A DNA stretch of 44,074 nucleotides. Origin: JBCAWW01 sp039024315 (GTDB lineage: Bacteria > Bacteroidota > Bacteroidia > J057). The position numbers were made by a program, and so were the translations under genes. Below are positions 1 through 7,480 of this stretch, piece by piece. Location: the NCBI GenBank assembly GCA_039024315.1, contig JBCCQN010000043.1, positions 1-44,074 of the forward strand, written 5' to 3'. The notes under the pieces are model-generated. The model made no database searches, had not been told where the DNA came from, and worked only from the letters and a program-made list of their open reading frames with translations. Positions within the stretch are counted from its first letter, which is position 1, and each line of letters begins with the position of its first letter.

Positions 1-141
1 GGGCAGATGTTTGTGGCCATGCCTTGGCAAAAAGATTTGCTCGAAGCCGACCTCGCCAAAGGCATCCCGAGTCTTGAAGATTTCTCTGAGTATATTGAAG
101 AAGTGGAGCTCATCAAGGGAGTAGTTAAAGAAATGTATTGA
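1..141 (+). CDS. 3' end of an unrecognised protein (partial)
   Basis: Frame 1 is open from the first base to a TGA stop and encodes the last 46 residues of a protein that starts outside the window. The tail is rich in acidic and hydrophobic residues (ending VVKEMY) and has no membrane segment or cysteine. I do not recognise the family from this fragment. It reads in the same direction as the glycosyltransferase that follows 94 bases later, with a dispersed repeat copy in between, so co-transcription cannot be judged. The absence of in-frame stops over 46 codons, with codon choice like the neighbouring genes, is the only support that it is coding. Confidence 0.6.
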   Translation, partial: GQMFVAMPWQKDLLEADLAKGIPSLEDFSEYIEEVELIKGVVKEMY

Positions 142-151
142 TGGGGACAAA

Positions 152-166
152 CGTTCCGCGCAGCGG
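152..166 (+). repeat. Dispersed mini-hairpin repeat copy (GCA loop)
   Basis: CGTTCCGCGCAGCGG: a CCGC/GCGG stem closed by a GCA triloop. It is the first of about 15 related copies in the window and lies between two plus-strand genes. Confidence 0.7.
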
Positions 167-235
167 TGCTCATCTTCACACTCTACTCTGGTCAAGGCCC
201 GATCAAAAATATAGCCCACTAGGATCTTCCCCCGC

Positions 236-1582
236 ATGAACGCAAGGACCCAAACGATACTGCTCGCTCTCGCATCGACGGCTTTGTACGTAGGCGTATT
301 GTACCTCACGCCTCGGGCCGACTTTGGGCTTTTGATCACGCAATGGGGCACGCTCTTTTTACTGTTTTGGGGCTTTACGAGGACAGATTCTCAATTCACG
401 AATCGAGAATTGTCGATTTACGCCTCTTTGGCCGTTTTTTTTAGGCTGCTGGCCGTCTTTGCTTTGCCGCTGCTTTCGGACGATTATTTTCGCTTTATCT
501 GGGACGGTACGCTACTGGGCGCAGGTGAAAATCCCTTCTTGCAATTGCCCGCCACCTACATGGCCGATCCGGCTTTGGCGGAGTCACTAGGTTTACGTAG
601 CGAATTATTTGAAGGCCTCAACTCTCCCGAATACTTCACCATTTACCCGCCGGTCCTGCAGTTTATCTTTTATGTGGGCGCGAGTCTTTCGCCTGATTCA
701 ATCTATGGCGCGGTGGTGATTATGAAGCTATTTGTCTTCGCCGCTGAGCTAGGCAGTCTTTGGCTGATTTATCGCTTGCTAGAGCGCTGGCAAAAGCCGC
801 TTAAATGGTTTTTGCTCTATGCGCTCAACCCTTTTGTGATCATCGAGCTCACGGGCAATCTTCACTTTGAGGCCTTGATGATTTTCTTCTTGCTCTTGAC
901 AGTTTATTGGCTAGATCAAAATCGTCTTTGGCTCTCTACCACTGCCCTAGCCTTGGCGGTGGCTAGCAAGTTGCTGCCACTAATTGTGCTGCCACTGATG
1001 ATCAAACGACTCGGTTGGGGCAAGGCTATCTTGTATGGGGCGCTAGTCGGGCTTTGGACGCTGCTGATGTTTTTGCCGATTATGGATTGGGCGACTTTCG
1101 TGCATATCCAAGAGAGCATCGGGCTCTACGTCAATGTGTTTGAATTTAATGCTTCGATCTGGTATCTGATCCGTGGGATCGGCTATTGGTTTGTGGATTT
1201 TAATATCATCCGACAGGCGGGACCGACCCTTTCAATATTGGTGATGCTCTCGATTTTAGGGTACGCCTTCGCCGAACGCAAAACTGCCTGGCAAAATATG
1301 CCAAGCAGTATCCTATGGGTTTATTTGATATATCTTACGGGTGCTTCTATCGTGCACCCTTGGTATGTGAGTACTTTGGTGGCCTTTGGGGCCTTGAGTC
1401 GCTTTCGCTTTCCGATTCTTTGGTCCGCTTTGGTGCCGCTTACCTACTTTGCCTATCGCAATCCCCCCGCGGTGGAAGAAAGTAGCTGGATACTTCTCTT
1501 AGAGTATTTGCCAGTGGCGTCGCTTTTGGTTTACGAACGCTACCTTGCGAGCAAGAAACCCTCTACGGAAACACTTTCGTAA
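236..1582 (+). CDS. Polytopic mannosyltransferase-like membrane glycosyltransferase
   Basis: A 448-residue, very hydrophobic protein with roughly ten or more membrane helices. After the second or third helix it carries the loop SDDYFRFIWDG (about residues 81-91), followed by GENPFLQLP. This is the acidic-pair loop typical of polyprenyl-phosphate-sugar-dependent GT-C enzymes such as the MptA/MptB-like and GT87 mannosyltransferases. In that fold the acidic residues bind metal or act in catalysis on the periplasmic face. It probably transfers a sugar from a lipid-phosphate donor to a glycan or lipid acceptor; the actual substrate cannot be read from sequence. A second GT-C-like gene lies at 2591, so the two may serve the same envelope glycan. 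The 3' end overlaps the convergent gene at 1540-2304 by 43 bases. Confidence 0.8.
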   Translation: MNARTQTILLALASTALYVGVLYLTPRADFGLLITQWGTLFLLFWGFTRTDSQFTNRELSIYASLAVFFRLLAVFALPLLSDDYFRFIWDGTLLGAGENPFLQLPATYMADPALAESLGLRSELFEGLNSPEYFTIYPPVLQFIFYVGASLSPDSIYGAVVIMKLFVFAAELGSLWLIYRLLERWQKPLKWFLLYALNPFVIIELTGNLHFEALMIFFLLLTVYWLDQNRLWLSTTALALAVASKLLPLIVLPLMIKRLGWGKAILYGALVGLWTLLMFLPIMDWATFVHIQESIGLYVNVFEFNASIWYLIRGIGYWFVDFNIIRQAGPTLSILVMLSILGYAFAERKTAWQNMPSSILWVYLIYLTGASIVHPWYVSTLVAFGALSRFRFPILWSALVPLTYFAYRNPPAVEESSWILLLEYLPVASLLVYERYLASKKPSTETLS

Positions 1583-2304
1583 AGCGGATCAGCTTTGATC
1601 AATTCCTGTAGGATCGGGATATGACGCGAATCAACGATCACGACTACGCGTTCCGCGCTAGCGCTAAGCTCCGTAAGATTGGCAAACATGCGCACGTGAT
1701 AGGCATACCAGTCTCCTAGCATATCCGCTCCCGCATAATCTTCCCCCAAGCCAATGCGACTCAAGTTTTGCACGTAAATGCTGTGCTCTCGCTGGAGATT
1801 TCGTGGATGGTTGAGATAAGAAAGGTAATTGATGACGCTTTCGTCTTTGATATGTGCGCGCTTGTCCAATTCGATAGCGCGGGCGCTCGCTTGGAAATTG
1901 CTGATATCACCTGACTGGGTATTGAGGCGGAAGCTCTCGTTTTGCATAAAGCCATAGACATGCTCATGCTGTAGGCTAGCCGCTAAGCGCAGCCCTAATT
2001 GTTCTTCGACCGAACGATTGAGAGGCTGATTGCCGGCCAAATAAGCTTGCAATCGGGTATCGAGTACGTCTGCCTCACGAGAATTCATCCCCACTGGCAA
2101 CAAGACCTGATCTGCAGCAAAAGGCATCAGGGCATTGACAACGGTCTGCATTTCGCGTTGACGACTCTGCCTCAGGATATCGGCTGGCAGATAATGCGTG
2201 CCGACCAACATGATTTGAGTAGGGCGCTTGCTTGGGGCCTTGGAAACAAATCCAGACCCGAGGATGCCGAAGAGCAGGAGGGGGATTAATAAGTAAAATC
2301 TCAT
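1540..2304 (-). CDS. DUF5694-like secreted protein (TraB/GumN-like)
   Basis: A 254-residue protein with an N-terminal hydrophobic segment (MRFYLLIPLLLFGILGSGFV) that looks like a Sec signal or anchor. The mature part begins with PTQIMLVGTHYL (about 27-38), and near the C-terminus it has VVVIVDSRHIPILQELI (about 221-237). A 'VGTxH' start and a late 'VxSxHxxxL' segment are the layout of Bacteroidota DUF5694 proteins, which resemble the TraB/GumN (Tiki-like) fold. There is no characterised activity that I can transfer with confidence. The gene is convergent with the glycosyltransferase upstream and its last 14 codons overlap that gene's 3' end, which is unusual for unrelated genes. The start was chosen because it gives a proper signal sequence. 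The family call is moderate. Confidence 0.7.
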   Translation of the reverse strand: MRFYLLIPLLLFGILGSGFVSKAPSKRPTQIMLVGTHYLPADILRQSRQREMQTVVNALMPFAADQVLLPVGMNSREADVLDTRLQAYLAGNQPLNRSVEEQLGLRLAASLQHEHVYGFMQNESFRLNTQSGDISNFQASARAIELDKRAHIKDESVINYLSYLNHPRNLQREHSIYVQNLSRIGLGEDYAGADMLGDWYAYHVRMFANLTELSASAERVVVIVDSRHIPILQELIKADPLYESVSVEGFLLAR

Positions 2305-2590
2305 AGTGCTGTGTTTGTTGTATAAAAGTAGACGGAGCTTGATGCGAAAAAGCTGGTTCGCTCAGCAAAAAACTTTCTGTATTAGTAATGCAAGACCATG
2401 CTTTTGTTACACTTGCTCAATTAAAAGACACCGAACTGGGCAATTTTCCCCTATTGCGAATTGAAATTGTTGCGCTTAGGGCAAAATTTTTACCCTCAAT
2501 CAGCAAGACTGAGCGAAGAAATTTTAAGCTCGTTAGCTAAATATTTGCTCCTCAATTTTTCATTTCGATTTTCGCGCTCTTATTTAGGGC

Positions 2591-3985
2591 ATGCAATCGC
2601 TGCAAAAACTCCCTTGGTCGCCCATTTTGATGGGTATCGCTTCGATCCTCTTTGTGATCGCTAAGTGGGCCGACCTCTCCCTGCCGTTTTTTTGGGACGA
2701 ATTGGGGGTTTATGGCCCGGGTGTGTTGGCCATGGTGGATGAAGGGATTGGTCTATTACCTTCTGCCTTACCGCCAGATTTGTCGCGCGGGCATCCCCTA
2801 TTTTTCTACTTCTTCTTCGCGGCTTGGACCAAGATTGTGGGTTATTCGATCGTCAAAATCCACTTTTTTGCGCTCATGGTGACGCTGGGAGTGGCTTGGA
2901 CTACTTGGTGGATTGGCTATAAGCTATTGCACGAAGCAGCAGGCGCCATCGCTGGGATCGCGGTCTTGATGATGCCCTTTATTTTTGCGCAGGCCCATTT
3001 GATCTTGCCAGAGATGCTGCTCGGCGGCCTGATGCTTTGGGGTTTGTATAGCTTCCATCAAAGAAAGTGGTGGGCTTACCTGATTTGGGGCTCACTGGCA
3101 GTTTTGACCAAGGAGTCGGCGCTGGTGATGGTCATGGCTTGCTTGACCTACAGTTTGTTGTTCGGCGCCGCCGAACGCTGGAAAATGAGTCTAATCAGCC
3201 TAAGCCCTCTGATTGGCTTTGCCCTCTTTCTGATCATCCAGCGTTTTCAAAACGGCTGGTTTTTCTTCCCCTATCATACTGGGTTTATCTCTTTTGACTG
3301 GGTAGAGATGCAGGGCAAATTTGTCAAGCTCTGGAACTTTATCCTCGAATATCAGGGCCGTTGGGCGATACAGATTGGTTTGGGCATCGGCTTGATTGCT
3401 TTCTTATGGCGTAAGCGCACGCTCAATCCCAATGAGATCCACCCATGGTTTCAACTCAGTGGGATCTTCCTCCTCGGGATGATGGCCTTCACGGTGATCA
3501 ATTTTTATATGGATCGCTACCTACTCAGCCTGCTACCGATATTGGTCTTGGGTTTGGGGGCCGCTATTCGCGAACTCTTTCTCTTGGGCAAAGCTTGGCG
3601 TTATTTGAGCATCGCCATTTTTCTGATTCCGCTAAACTTTATCCCCCATCATCAGGGCGAAGAGTTTCGCTATGATACGGATATTAACTATCGTAGTTTG
3701 TTATCTGTACAGCAAGCGGCGGTGGATTTGATGATTCAAGAGGCTCAGCCTACGGATAGTGTGTTTGCGGGCTTTCCGATTTACTATGCTCTTAAGGATC
3801 CCCGTTACGGTTTCACCGAACGCTACTATCCCTTAAAGCTCACGGGTAATCCACGCGCGGAGGTGGATCTGGCTGGCTTTATGTATCCAGGTGTACGGTA
3901 CGAAAAAGCGATTAATGACAGCCTGAAGATCTGGACGCAAAGCCAAGGCTACAGCTGGGCAGAGGTGTTTAGACGAAATCCATAG
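2591..3985 (+). CDS. PMT/ArnT-type (GT39/GT83-like) membrane glycosyltransferase
   Basis: A 464-residue protein with many membrane helices. Its first periplasmic loop contains FFWDELGVYGPGVLAMVDEG (about 34-53), with the Asp-Glu pair (D36, E37) expected at the catalytic position of GT-C fold enzymes that use polyprenyl-phosphate sugars. A second motif, SRGHPLFFYFFFAAW (about 65-79), corresponds to the conserved 'HPPLYY' loop of the ArnT/PMT family. It probably transfers a sugar from undecaprenyl-phosphate to an envelope acceptor on the periplasmic side. The start ATG follows 'TTATTTAGGGC' and gives a short cytoplasmic N-terminus before the first helix. It lies downstream of the divergent DUF5694-like gene. 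The acceptor is unknown. Confidence 0.8.
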   Translation: MQSLQKLPWSPILMGIASILFVIAKWADLSLPFFWDELGVYGPGVLAMVDEGIGLLPSALPPDLSRGHPLFFYFFFAAWTKIVGYSIVKIHFFALMVTLGVAWTTWWIGYKLLHEAAGAIAGIAVLMMPFIFAQAHLILPEMLLGGLMLWGLYSFHQRKWWAYLIWGSLAVLTKESALVMVMACLTYSLLFGAAERWKMSLISLSPLIGFALFLIIQRFQNGWFFFPYHTGFISFDWVEMQGKFVKLWNFILEYQGRWAIQIGLGIGLIAFLWRKRTLNPNEIHPWFQLSGIFLLGMMAFTVINFYMDRYLLSLLPILVLGLGAAIRELFLLGKAWRYLSIAIFLIPLNFIPHHQGEEFRYDTDINYRSLLSVQQAAVDLMIQEAQPTDSVFAGFPIYYALKDPRYGFTERYYPLKLTGNPRAEVDLAGFMYPGVRYEKAINDSLKIWTQSQGYSWAEVFRRNP

Positions 3986-4017
3986 TTTGTAGGTCTTTTT
4001 AACCCCCTCTTCATTAT

Positions 4018-4731
4018 CTATTTAGCAGTTTTGAAGATTTTCGATTCTCTATCGATTAGACTGAATTTAGATTCGCTTATCCATTCAAAAAAATAATTCT
4101 TTCGCCCTGTCTCTTGGACAAATTGATGCAAAATAATGTAGTCATGGACAGTGTATAAGCGCCAGCCAGTGATGCCATTGTCTGGCAGCCAGACCTTGGT
4201 GCCTAAAATTGGCTGATGGCAGATTCGAAGCATGCTTTTGTATGCAAATTCTTTTGGGAGCGGCGTAATTAATTCATTGTAAAAAAGCAGCGATTCGATG
4301 CTGTTGTATGAACTTACTTCTGTAGTGTCTTGAGGAATTTCTAATTCTTCCGTCCAAACGCGACCCACTAGCTGAGCTGTTAAGGCCGTTAAATCATTGG
4401 TGGCCGAATCCTGATTTAACTCCTCATGGGTAATCTCTCGCCCTGCGTATTCAAATTCATCTTCTCCATTTCTCAGTTTTAGGTAGTCTTCCGTGTATTC
4501 TAAAATATTAATGATGGTTTCCTTTTCGGGTAAAGCAATAGTATCTGCGTTCAATGCATAGCTTGTCTTATGATTATATTCCCATGAAACCTCAATAAAC
4601 TGAATGGAGTCTTCTCTTAGTATGATTATATCGGTAAGAGATAAACGATTAGGGTATATGGTCCAGCCACCTAAACTTTTTTGTTTACTCGCGACCTTTA
4701 CCCAAATCTTATTTTGGATGGTTTCTTTCAT
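4018..4731 (-). CDS. Unrecognised cytoplasmic protein
   Basis: A 237-residue protein without a signal peptide or membrane helix; I do not recognise a family. It is acidic in the middle (residues about 70-120) and has mixed beta-strand-like segments throughout, ending with a lysine-rich tail (SKIFKTAK). Base composition is more AT-rich than in the glycosyltransferase genes to the left, a trait shared by all genes from 4.0 to 7.5 kb. It follows, 88 bases downstream, a minus-strand gene for a small secreted protein of equally unknown role, and the two may be co-transcribed. The long clean reading frame and the same-strand neighbours support that it is real. Confidence 0.65.
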   Translation of the reverse strand: MKETIQNKIWVKVASKQKSLGGWTIYPNRLSLTDIIILREDSIQFIEVSWEYNHKTSYALNADTIALPEKETIINILEYTEDYLKLRNGEDEFEYAGREITHEELNQDSATNDLTALTAQLVGRVWTEELEIPQDTTEVSSYNSIESLLFYNELITPLPKEFAYKSMLRICHQPILGTKVWLPDNGITGWRLYTVHDYIILHQFVQETGRKNYFFEWISESKFSLIDRESKIFKTAK

Positions 4732-4819
4732 AAAGACAATTCGAATATAAAACTGGAGTGTGAGCGACGAGCCTAGACAAAGCTATAGCTCGTAGAGGAT
4801 TTGATCAGTCTAAGGATTT

Positions 4820-5347
4820 TTAATGAACCTTCATTAATGAAATATTGAACTGCATATCATTATCTATTGCTTGAGCTGGATATACTCTAGTGGAAATTGT
4901 CAATGACATATCCTTTTTAAGGCTATATGTTTCTTCCACGAACAGGCCAAAATCGGTGGTGCCAGTCTTGCTGACCCCTTTGTCAACTAGGTACTCCAAG
5001 ATCGCTTCATACTCTTGTTTGTCTTGTGTACTCAAATGTACCGTCGAGAAGGATTTATTTTCTTCAACACCAAATATTAATCTCGTCTTCGGATCTGCAA
5101 TTAATGTCCCTTCGATCATTTCCGACTGCAGATAATAATTATACTGAGTTTGATATTTTGTATTTGAAGTGTCAAGAAATACATATTTTCCATCTAAGCC
5201 TTCCTCTAAGCACTTGAGGTCTTGGCAAGAAGCTAACTCAATGATGGCTAAGGGGCTCTCTGATAATTTTAAGGTAAAACCTGAAAGGCAAATAACGGCC
5301 AATAATGATAAGACGATTGTGTTTCTCATGCTTAAGAGGGGATTCAA
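4820..5347 (-). CDS. Small secreted protein of unknown function
   Basis: A 175-residue protein with an N-terminal hydrophobic segment (NTIVLSLLAVICLSGFTL, from about residue 9), probably a signal peptide. An internal ATG at residue 7 (MRNTIVLS) is an equally good start and would place the signal at the very N-terminus. The mature part has a Cys pair at about 40 and 45 (ASCQDLKCLEE) that could form a disulfide. It is otherwise a mixed alpha/beta sequence that I cannot place in a family. It is AT-rich like its neighbours. The nearest upstream gene on the same strand is the small membrane protein at 5598-5816, 250 bases away. Confidence 0.6.
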   Translation of the reverse strand: MNPLLSMRNTIVLSLLAVICLSGFTLKLSESPLAIIELASCQDLKCLEEGLDGKYVFLDTSNTKYQTQYNYYLQSEMIEGTLIADPKTRLIFGVEENKSFSTVHLSTQDKQEYEAILEYLVDKGVSKTGTTDFGLFVEETYSLKKDMSLTISTRVYPAQAIDNDMQFNISLMKVH

Positions 5348-5597
5348 TGATAAATAGGAGATGAATATCCTTTATTCACTATTGTACTAAAGTAGTAAGG
5401 CAATAGTATTCAGTATTAAGATTTTGAAAAAACGAACTCAATGGGATACAGAAGCGATGATTCTTCGTACTAGATACTTTCTACTCTGTACTAATGATCG
5501 CCATACAATCATTTGGTTGGAATTGAACTCCAATCACCAATCTGGCCCGCTTTATCTATGCTAGCTAGCAGGAATTGCTAGGAGATTGTGTTTCCCC
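5348..5597. other. Intergenic, structured AT-rich stretch
   Basis: No gene is visible here. The segment 5505-5589 can fold into an outer 6-bp stem (ACAATC 5505-5510 with GATTGT 5584-5589). It encloses a 5-bp stem with a 7-base loop (5517-5521 with 5529-5533) and a 6-bp stem with a 5-base loop (5565-5570 with 5576-5581). Read on the minus strand, the 7-base-loop arm contains GTTCAAT and looks like a tRNA T-arm, but no anticodon arm or full cloverleaf is present. Confidence 0.35.
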
Positions 5598-5816
5598 TCA
5601 AATAAGGATGCGAGTGAGGTTAAATAAGCTGAGCAGCACCAAAATTACGCCCAAGCCAACGAGTAAAGGACCTCTCTTATTGATTAGCCCTTCTAATCTT
5701 GTTTTGCTGGCTTCATTTTTATAATTCGGTTTATACAGCTTTCCAAAAACGAGAATGCAAACAATTCCTCCAGTCAAAACTAGGAGCTCTCCTAGTATGC
5801 CAAATAAAGTTCCCAT
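5598..5816 (-). CDS. Small two-helix membrane protein
   Basis: A 72-residue protein with two predicted membrane helices (about residues 4-25 and 49-70), separated by a basic 23-residue loop (KPNYKNEASKTRLEGLINKR). The arrangement suggests both ends outside and a positively charged cytoplasmic hairpin. I recognise no family. It lies 120 bases downstream of the SigZ-like sigma factor on the same strand and could belong to its transcript; a role as a target or partner of that sigma factor is only a guess. Support comes from the clear two-helix pattern and the same-strand context. Confidence 0.55.
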   Translation of the reverse strand: MGTLFGILGELLVLTGGIVCILVFGKLYKPNYKNEASKTRLEGLINKRGPLLVGLGVILVLLSLFNLTRILI

Positions 5817-5936
5817 GTTGTGCTTTTGCCTACAATTTACTTCATGAAGCTGGTTTTGATCTTGGAACCAACCAACTAATTCAAATCCCCATTACTGATT
5901 TTAAGATAAGCGAAACTGAAAGCTATTTCTTTCCCT

Positions 5937-6455
5937 TTAACATACAGAGCAGTTGGACTCTCCTATTAGTTTGCCTTTTTTATTCCTCTCGTATTTACAG
6001 CATTCTTCAAATCGACTCTTTAAAATATTTTTTGCTCTCAAAACTCGTGCTTTGGTGTTTTCAAGACTTATTCCCAATTCTTCTGCAACTTCTTTTTGTT
6101 TTTTTCCCTTGATATAAATCAATTCAATCACCTCTCTATAAATCTCCGGCAGTTCATTGATCAATTTGTCGAAACAACAAATAAATTGATACTCTTCTTC
6201 AAAAATGGCTTGATCCGCTTCTGGTTTTTCTAAGTGTGCCGACTCAGATTTATAAAAATTATTTACCTCATTGCGGGCGATTTGAAAAATCCATGCCTTC
6301 ACTTTTTCCTTTTGCTTGAGCGCGGCAATATTCTTATGGATTTTTAAGAATGTATTCTGAAATACATCCTTAGCAACATTATGATCTTTGACTCTCTTTA
6401 GAAGAAAAAAGTATAACTCTTCATTGTAAGCCTTCCAGATATCATGAGTTTCCAT
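5937..6455 (-). CDS. sigZ: SigZ-type ECF RNA polymerase sigma factor with Cys-containing tail
   Basis: A 172-residue ECF sigma factor. Sigma region 2 lies at about residues 8-75 (YFFLLKRVKDHNVAKDVFQN, then AWIFQIARNEVNNFYKS) and region 4 at about 95-150 (LPEIYREVIELIYIKGKKQK, then the helix-turn-helix EVAEELGISLENTKARVLRAK). After the usual end the protein continues with CCKYERNKKGKLIGESNCSVC. A short C-terminal tail with a Cys pair and further Cys residues is, to my knowledge, a hallmark of the SigZ subgroup. The Cys residues could bind a metal or sense redox state (inference). A 37-residue Cys-rich peptide is encoded 49 bases upstream on the same strand, and a perfect 9-bp inverted repeat sits 15 bases before this start codon. 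No anti-sigma factor is adjacent. Confidence 0.85.
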   Translation of the reverse strand: METHDIWKAYNEELYFFLLKRVKDHNVAKDVFQNTFLKIHKNIAALKQKEKVKAWIFQIARNEVNNFYKSESAHLEKPEADQAIFEEEYQFICCFDKLINELPEIYREVIELIYIKGKKQKEVAEELGISLENTKARVLRAKNILKSRFEECCKYERNKKGKLIGESNCSVC

Positions 6456-6470
6456 ATCAGTAATATGATT

Positions 6471-6496
6471 AAAGGTTAGCTTTTACACTAACCTTT
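6471..6496 (-). promoter_or_regulatory. Perfect 9-bp inverted repeat upstream of sigZ
   Basis: AAAGGTTAG (6471-6479) pairs with CTAACCTTT (6488-6496) around an 8-base loop, 15 bases before the sigZ-like start codon and just after the Cys-rich peptide's stop. In the minus-strand transcript it is not followed by a U-run, so it is more likely an intercistronic mRNA structure or protein site than a terminator. Confidence 0.55.
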
Positions 6497-6504
6497 ATTT
6501 TTAT

Positions 6505-6618
6505 CTAACAACAGTTGCACTTGTTGCATGTGCACTTTGGACATGGGCAACTACTACGGGAGCAATTCTTACAATCACATTTTGCACAATCACAGTTATC
6601 ACATTGACAATTATTCAT
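6505..6618 (-). CDS. Metallothionein-like Cys-rich 37-residue peptide
   Basis: A short open frame from ATG (6616-6618) to TAG, too short for usual length cut-offs. It encodes 37 residues, 14 of them cysteine, at positions 4, 6, 9, 11, 14, 16, 19 and 24, 26, 29, 31, 34, 36, 37. The pattern is (CxCxx)3C, then four residues (SRSS), then (CxCxx)2CxCC. That gives two blocks of seven Cys each, like a two-cluster metallothionein. There are no aromatic and almost no hydrophobic residues; the others are Asn, Asp, Lys, Ser, Pro. Such spacing in both halves cannot be expected by chance in non-coding DNA. Binding of d10 metals such as Zn, Cd or Cu(I) is inferred from composition only. The gene lies 49 bases upstream of the SigZ-like sigma factor, whose tail is also Cys-containing, and a perfect 9-bp inverted repeat lies 9 bases before its start. 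Confidence 0.7.
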   Translation of the reverse strand: MNNCQCDNCDCAKCDCKNCSRSSCPCPKCTCNKCNCC

Positions 6619-6627
6619 AATCTAGTA

Positions 6628-6656
6628 TTTAGTGGTTCAATGAGTAGACCACTAAA
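6628..6656 (-). promoter_or_regulatory. Perfect 9-bp inverted repeat upstream of the Cys-rich peptide
   Basis: TTTAGTGGT (6628-6636) and ACCACTAAA (6648-6656) are perfect complements separated by 11 bases. The repeat ends 9 bases before the peptide's ATG, so it covers the ribosome-binding region of the mRNA or lies close to a promoter. It could be a repressor operator or a translation-controlling hairpin. Confidence 0.55.
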
Positions 6657-6974
6657 CGCCCAAAAAGATACAATTATAGCTATTTTTTTTAGGCTAATTA
6701 TGTTCTACTTACAAAGGGTGATACGTAAATATTTGTCTATCAGTAATTTGTGAATTAAAAGATGATAGGTTTTTTGAAATTTCGACTGATTTGCATGAAC
6801 TATTTTTTCGGAAAATCACCTAATCTTGAGAAGCCAATCAGATAAGCGCTTAAGTCTAGCAATTGGTTTGAGGGCCTAAATATAGTCTGTTGGCAATGAT
6901 CAGACCAGCTAACATTCAAGTGCTCGGAGATTAATAGCTCACTGCCTGATTTACCAAAGGATTATGATTTCAAA
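6657..6974. other. Intergenic, no feature recognised
   Basis: AT-rich DNA between the stop of the minus-strand gene at 6975 and the Cys-rich peptide leader. I see no open frame, no strong hairpin and no clear TTTG/TAnnTTTG promoter, although the promoter of the peptide/sigZ unit should lie in or near it. Confidence 0.4.
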
Positions 6975-7457
6975 TTAATGATCATTGAGCCAGTTTTCTA
7001 TTATGGGAGACTCTCCGGCAAACTTAAGGGAAGGCCCTCCTGCTGTAGAAGTATCCATGCTGATTATAAACGCATATTTCAATTCAATGATATGTAGCCT
7101 TCGAGTTATGCTTTGCCCGAGGCTGAATAAATTTATTATGGCAGCTAACTTCATTTTATACAAAAAAACATTACCACTAATTTCAAATGCAGTCCAGTAA
7201 AATGAATCTTTTTGGAGAATCGATTCTAATACTTCCCAATAGTGGCGTTTGATTATTTTCTCTTCTTTTGTCTTTATCGTAGCCCACCAATTTTTAAAAG
7301 GGCCTGTATATTCATTTAGTCCATAATAGCTATTAGGTCGAGCAATAAATTTGCTTTCTACCTTCCTCAGAATCTCCTTTCGTCTAACATGAGGGACCTC
7401 AAACTCGTCAGTAGAATAGTGCTTTTTTATTAGGTCTATTTTTTCTTCCCAGTGCAT
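6975..7457 (-). CDS. Unrecognised protein (160 aa)
   Basis: A 160-residue, basic and aromatic-rich protein with no signal peptide. The first half is charged and helical (MHWEEKIDLIKKHYSTDEFEV). The middle has GLNEYTGPFKNWW (about residues 45-57), and a moderately hydrophobic segment follows (about 102-117), too polar to be a clear membrane helix. It ends ESPIIENWLNDH. The layout resembles small cytoplasmic immunity-like or DUF proteins found in variable regions of Bacteroidota genomes, but I cannot name the family. It is AT-rich like its left neighbours, so the 4.0-7.5 kb block may have been acquired as a unit. The large inverted repeat 7481-7704 starts just upstream of its start codon. Confidence 0.6.
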   Translation of the reverse strand: MHWEEKIDLIKKHYSTDEFEVPHVRRKEILRKVESKFIARPNSYYGLNEYTGPFKNWWATIKTKEEKIIKRHYWEVLESILQKDSFYWTAFEISGNVFLYKMKLAAIINLFSLGQSITRRLHIIELKYAFIISMDTSTAGGPSLKFAGESPIIENWLNDH

Positions 7458-7480
7458 CTGAAAGTAGTGATTTTAATTTC

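Noticed and set aside
3160..3180. GCCGAACGC-like strings in genes (also at 1270, 29455, 38500) as repeat copies
   Set aside because: They share only the short GAACGC string without the GNA-loop hairpin and fit normal coding of Ala-Glu-Arg.
5505..5589. A tRNA gene
   Set aside because: Only a T-arm-like stem-loop is present, shifted by one base from the canonical loop, and there is no anticodon arm or matching 7-bp acceptor stem.
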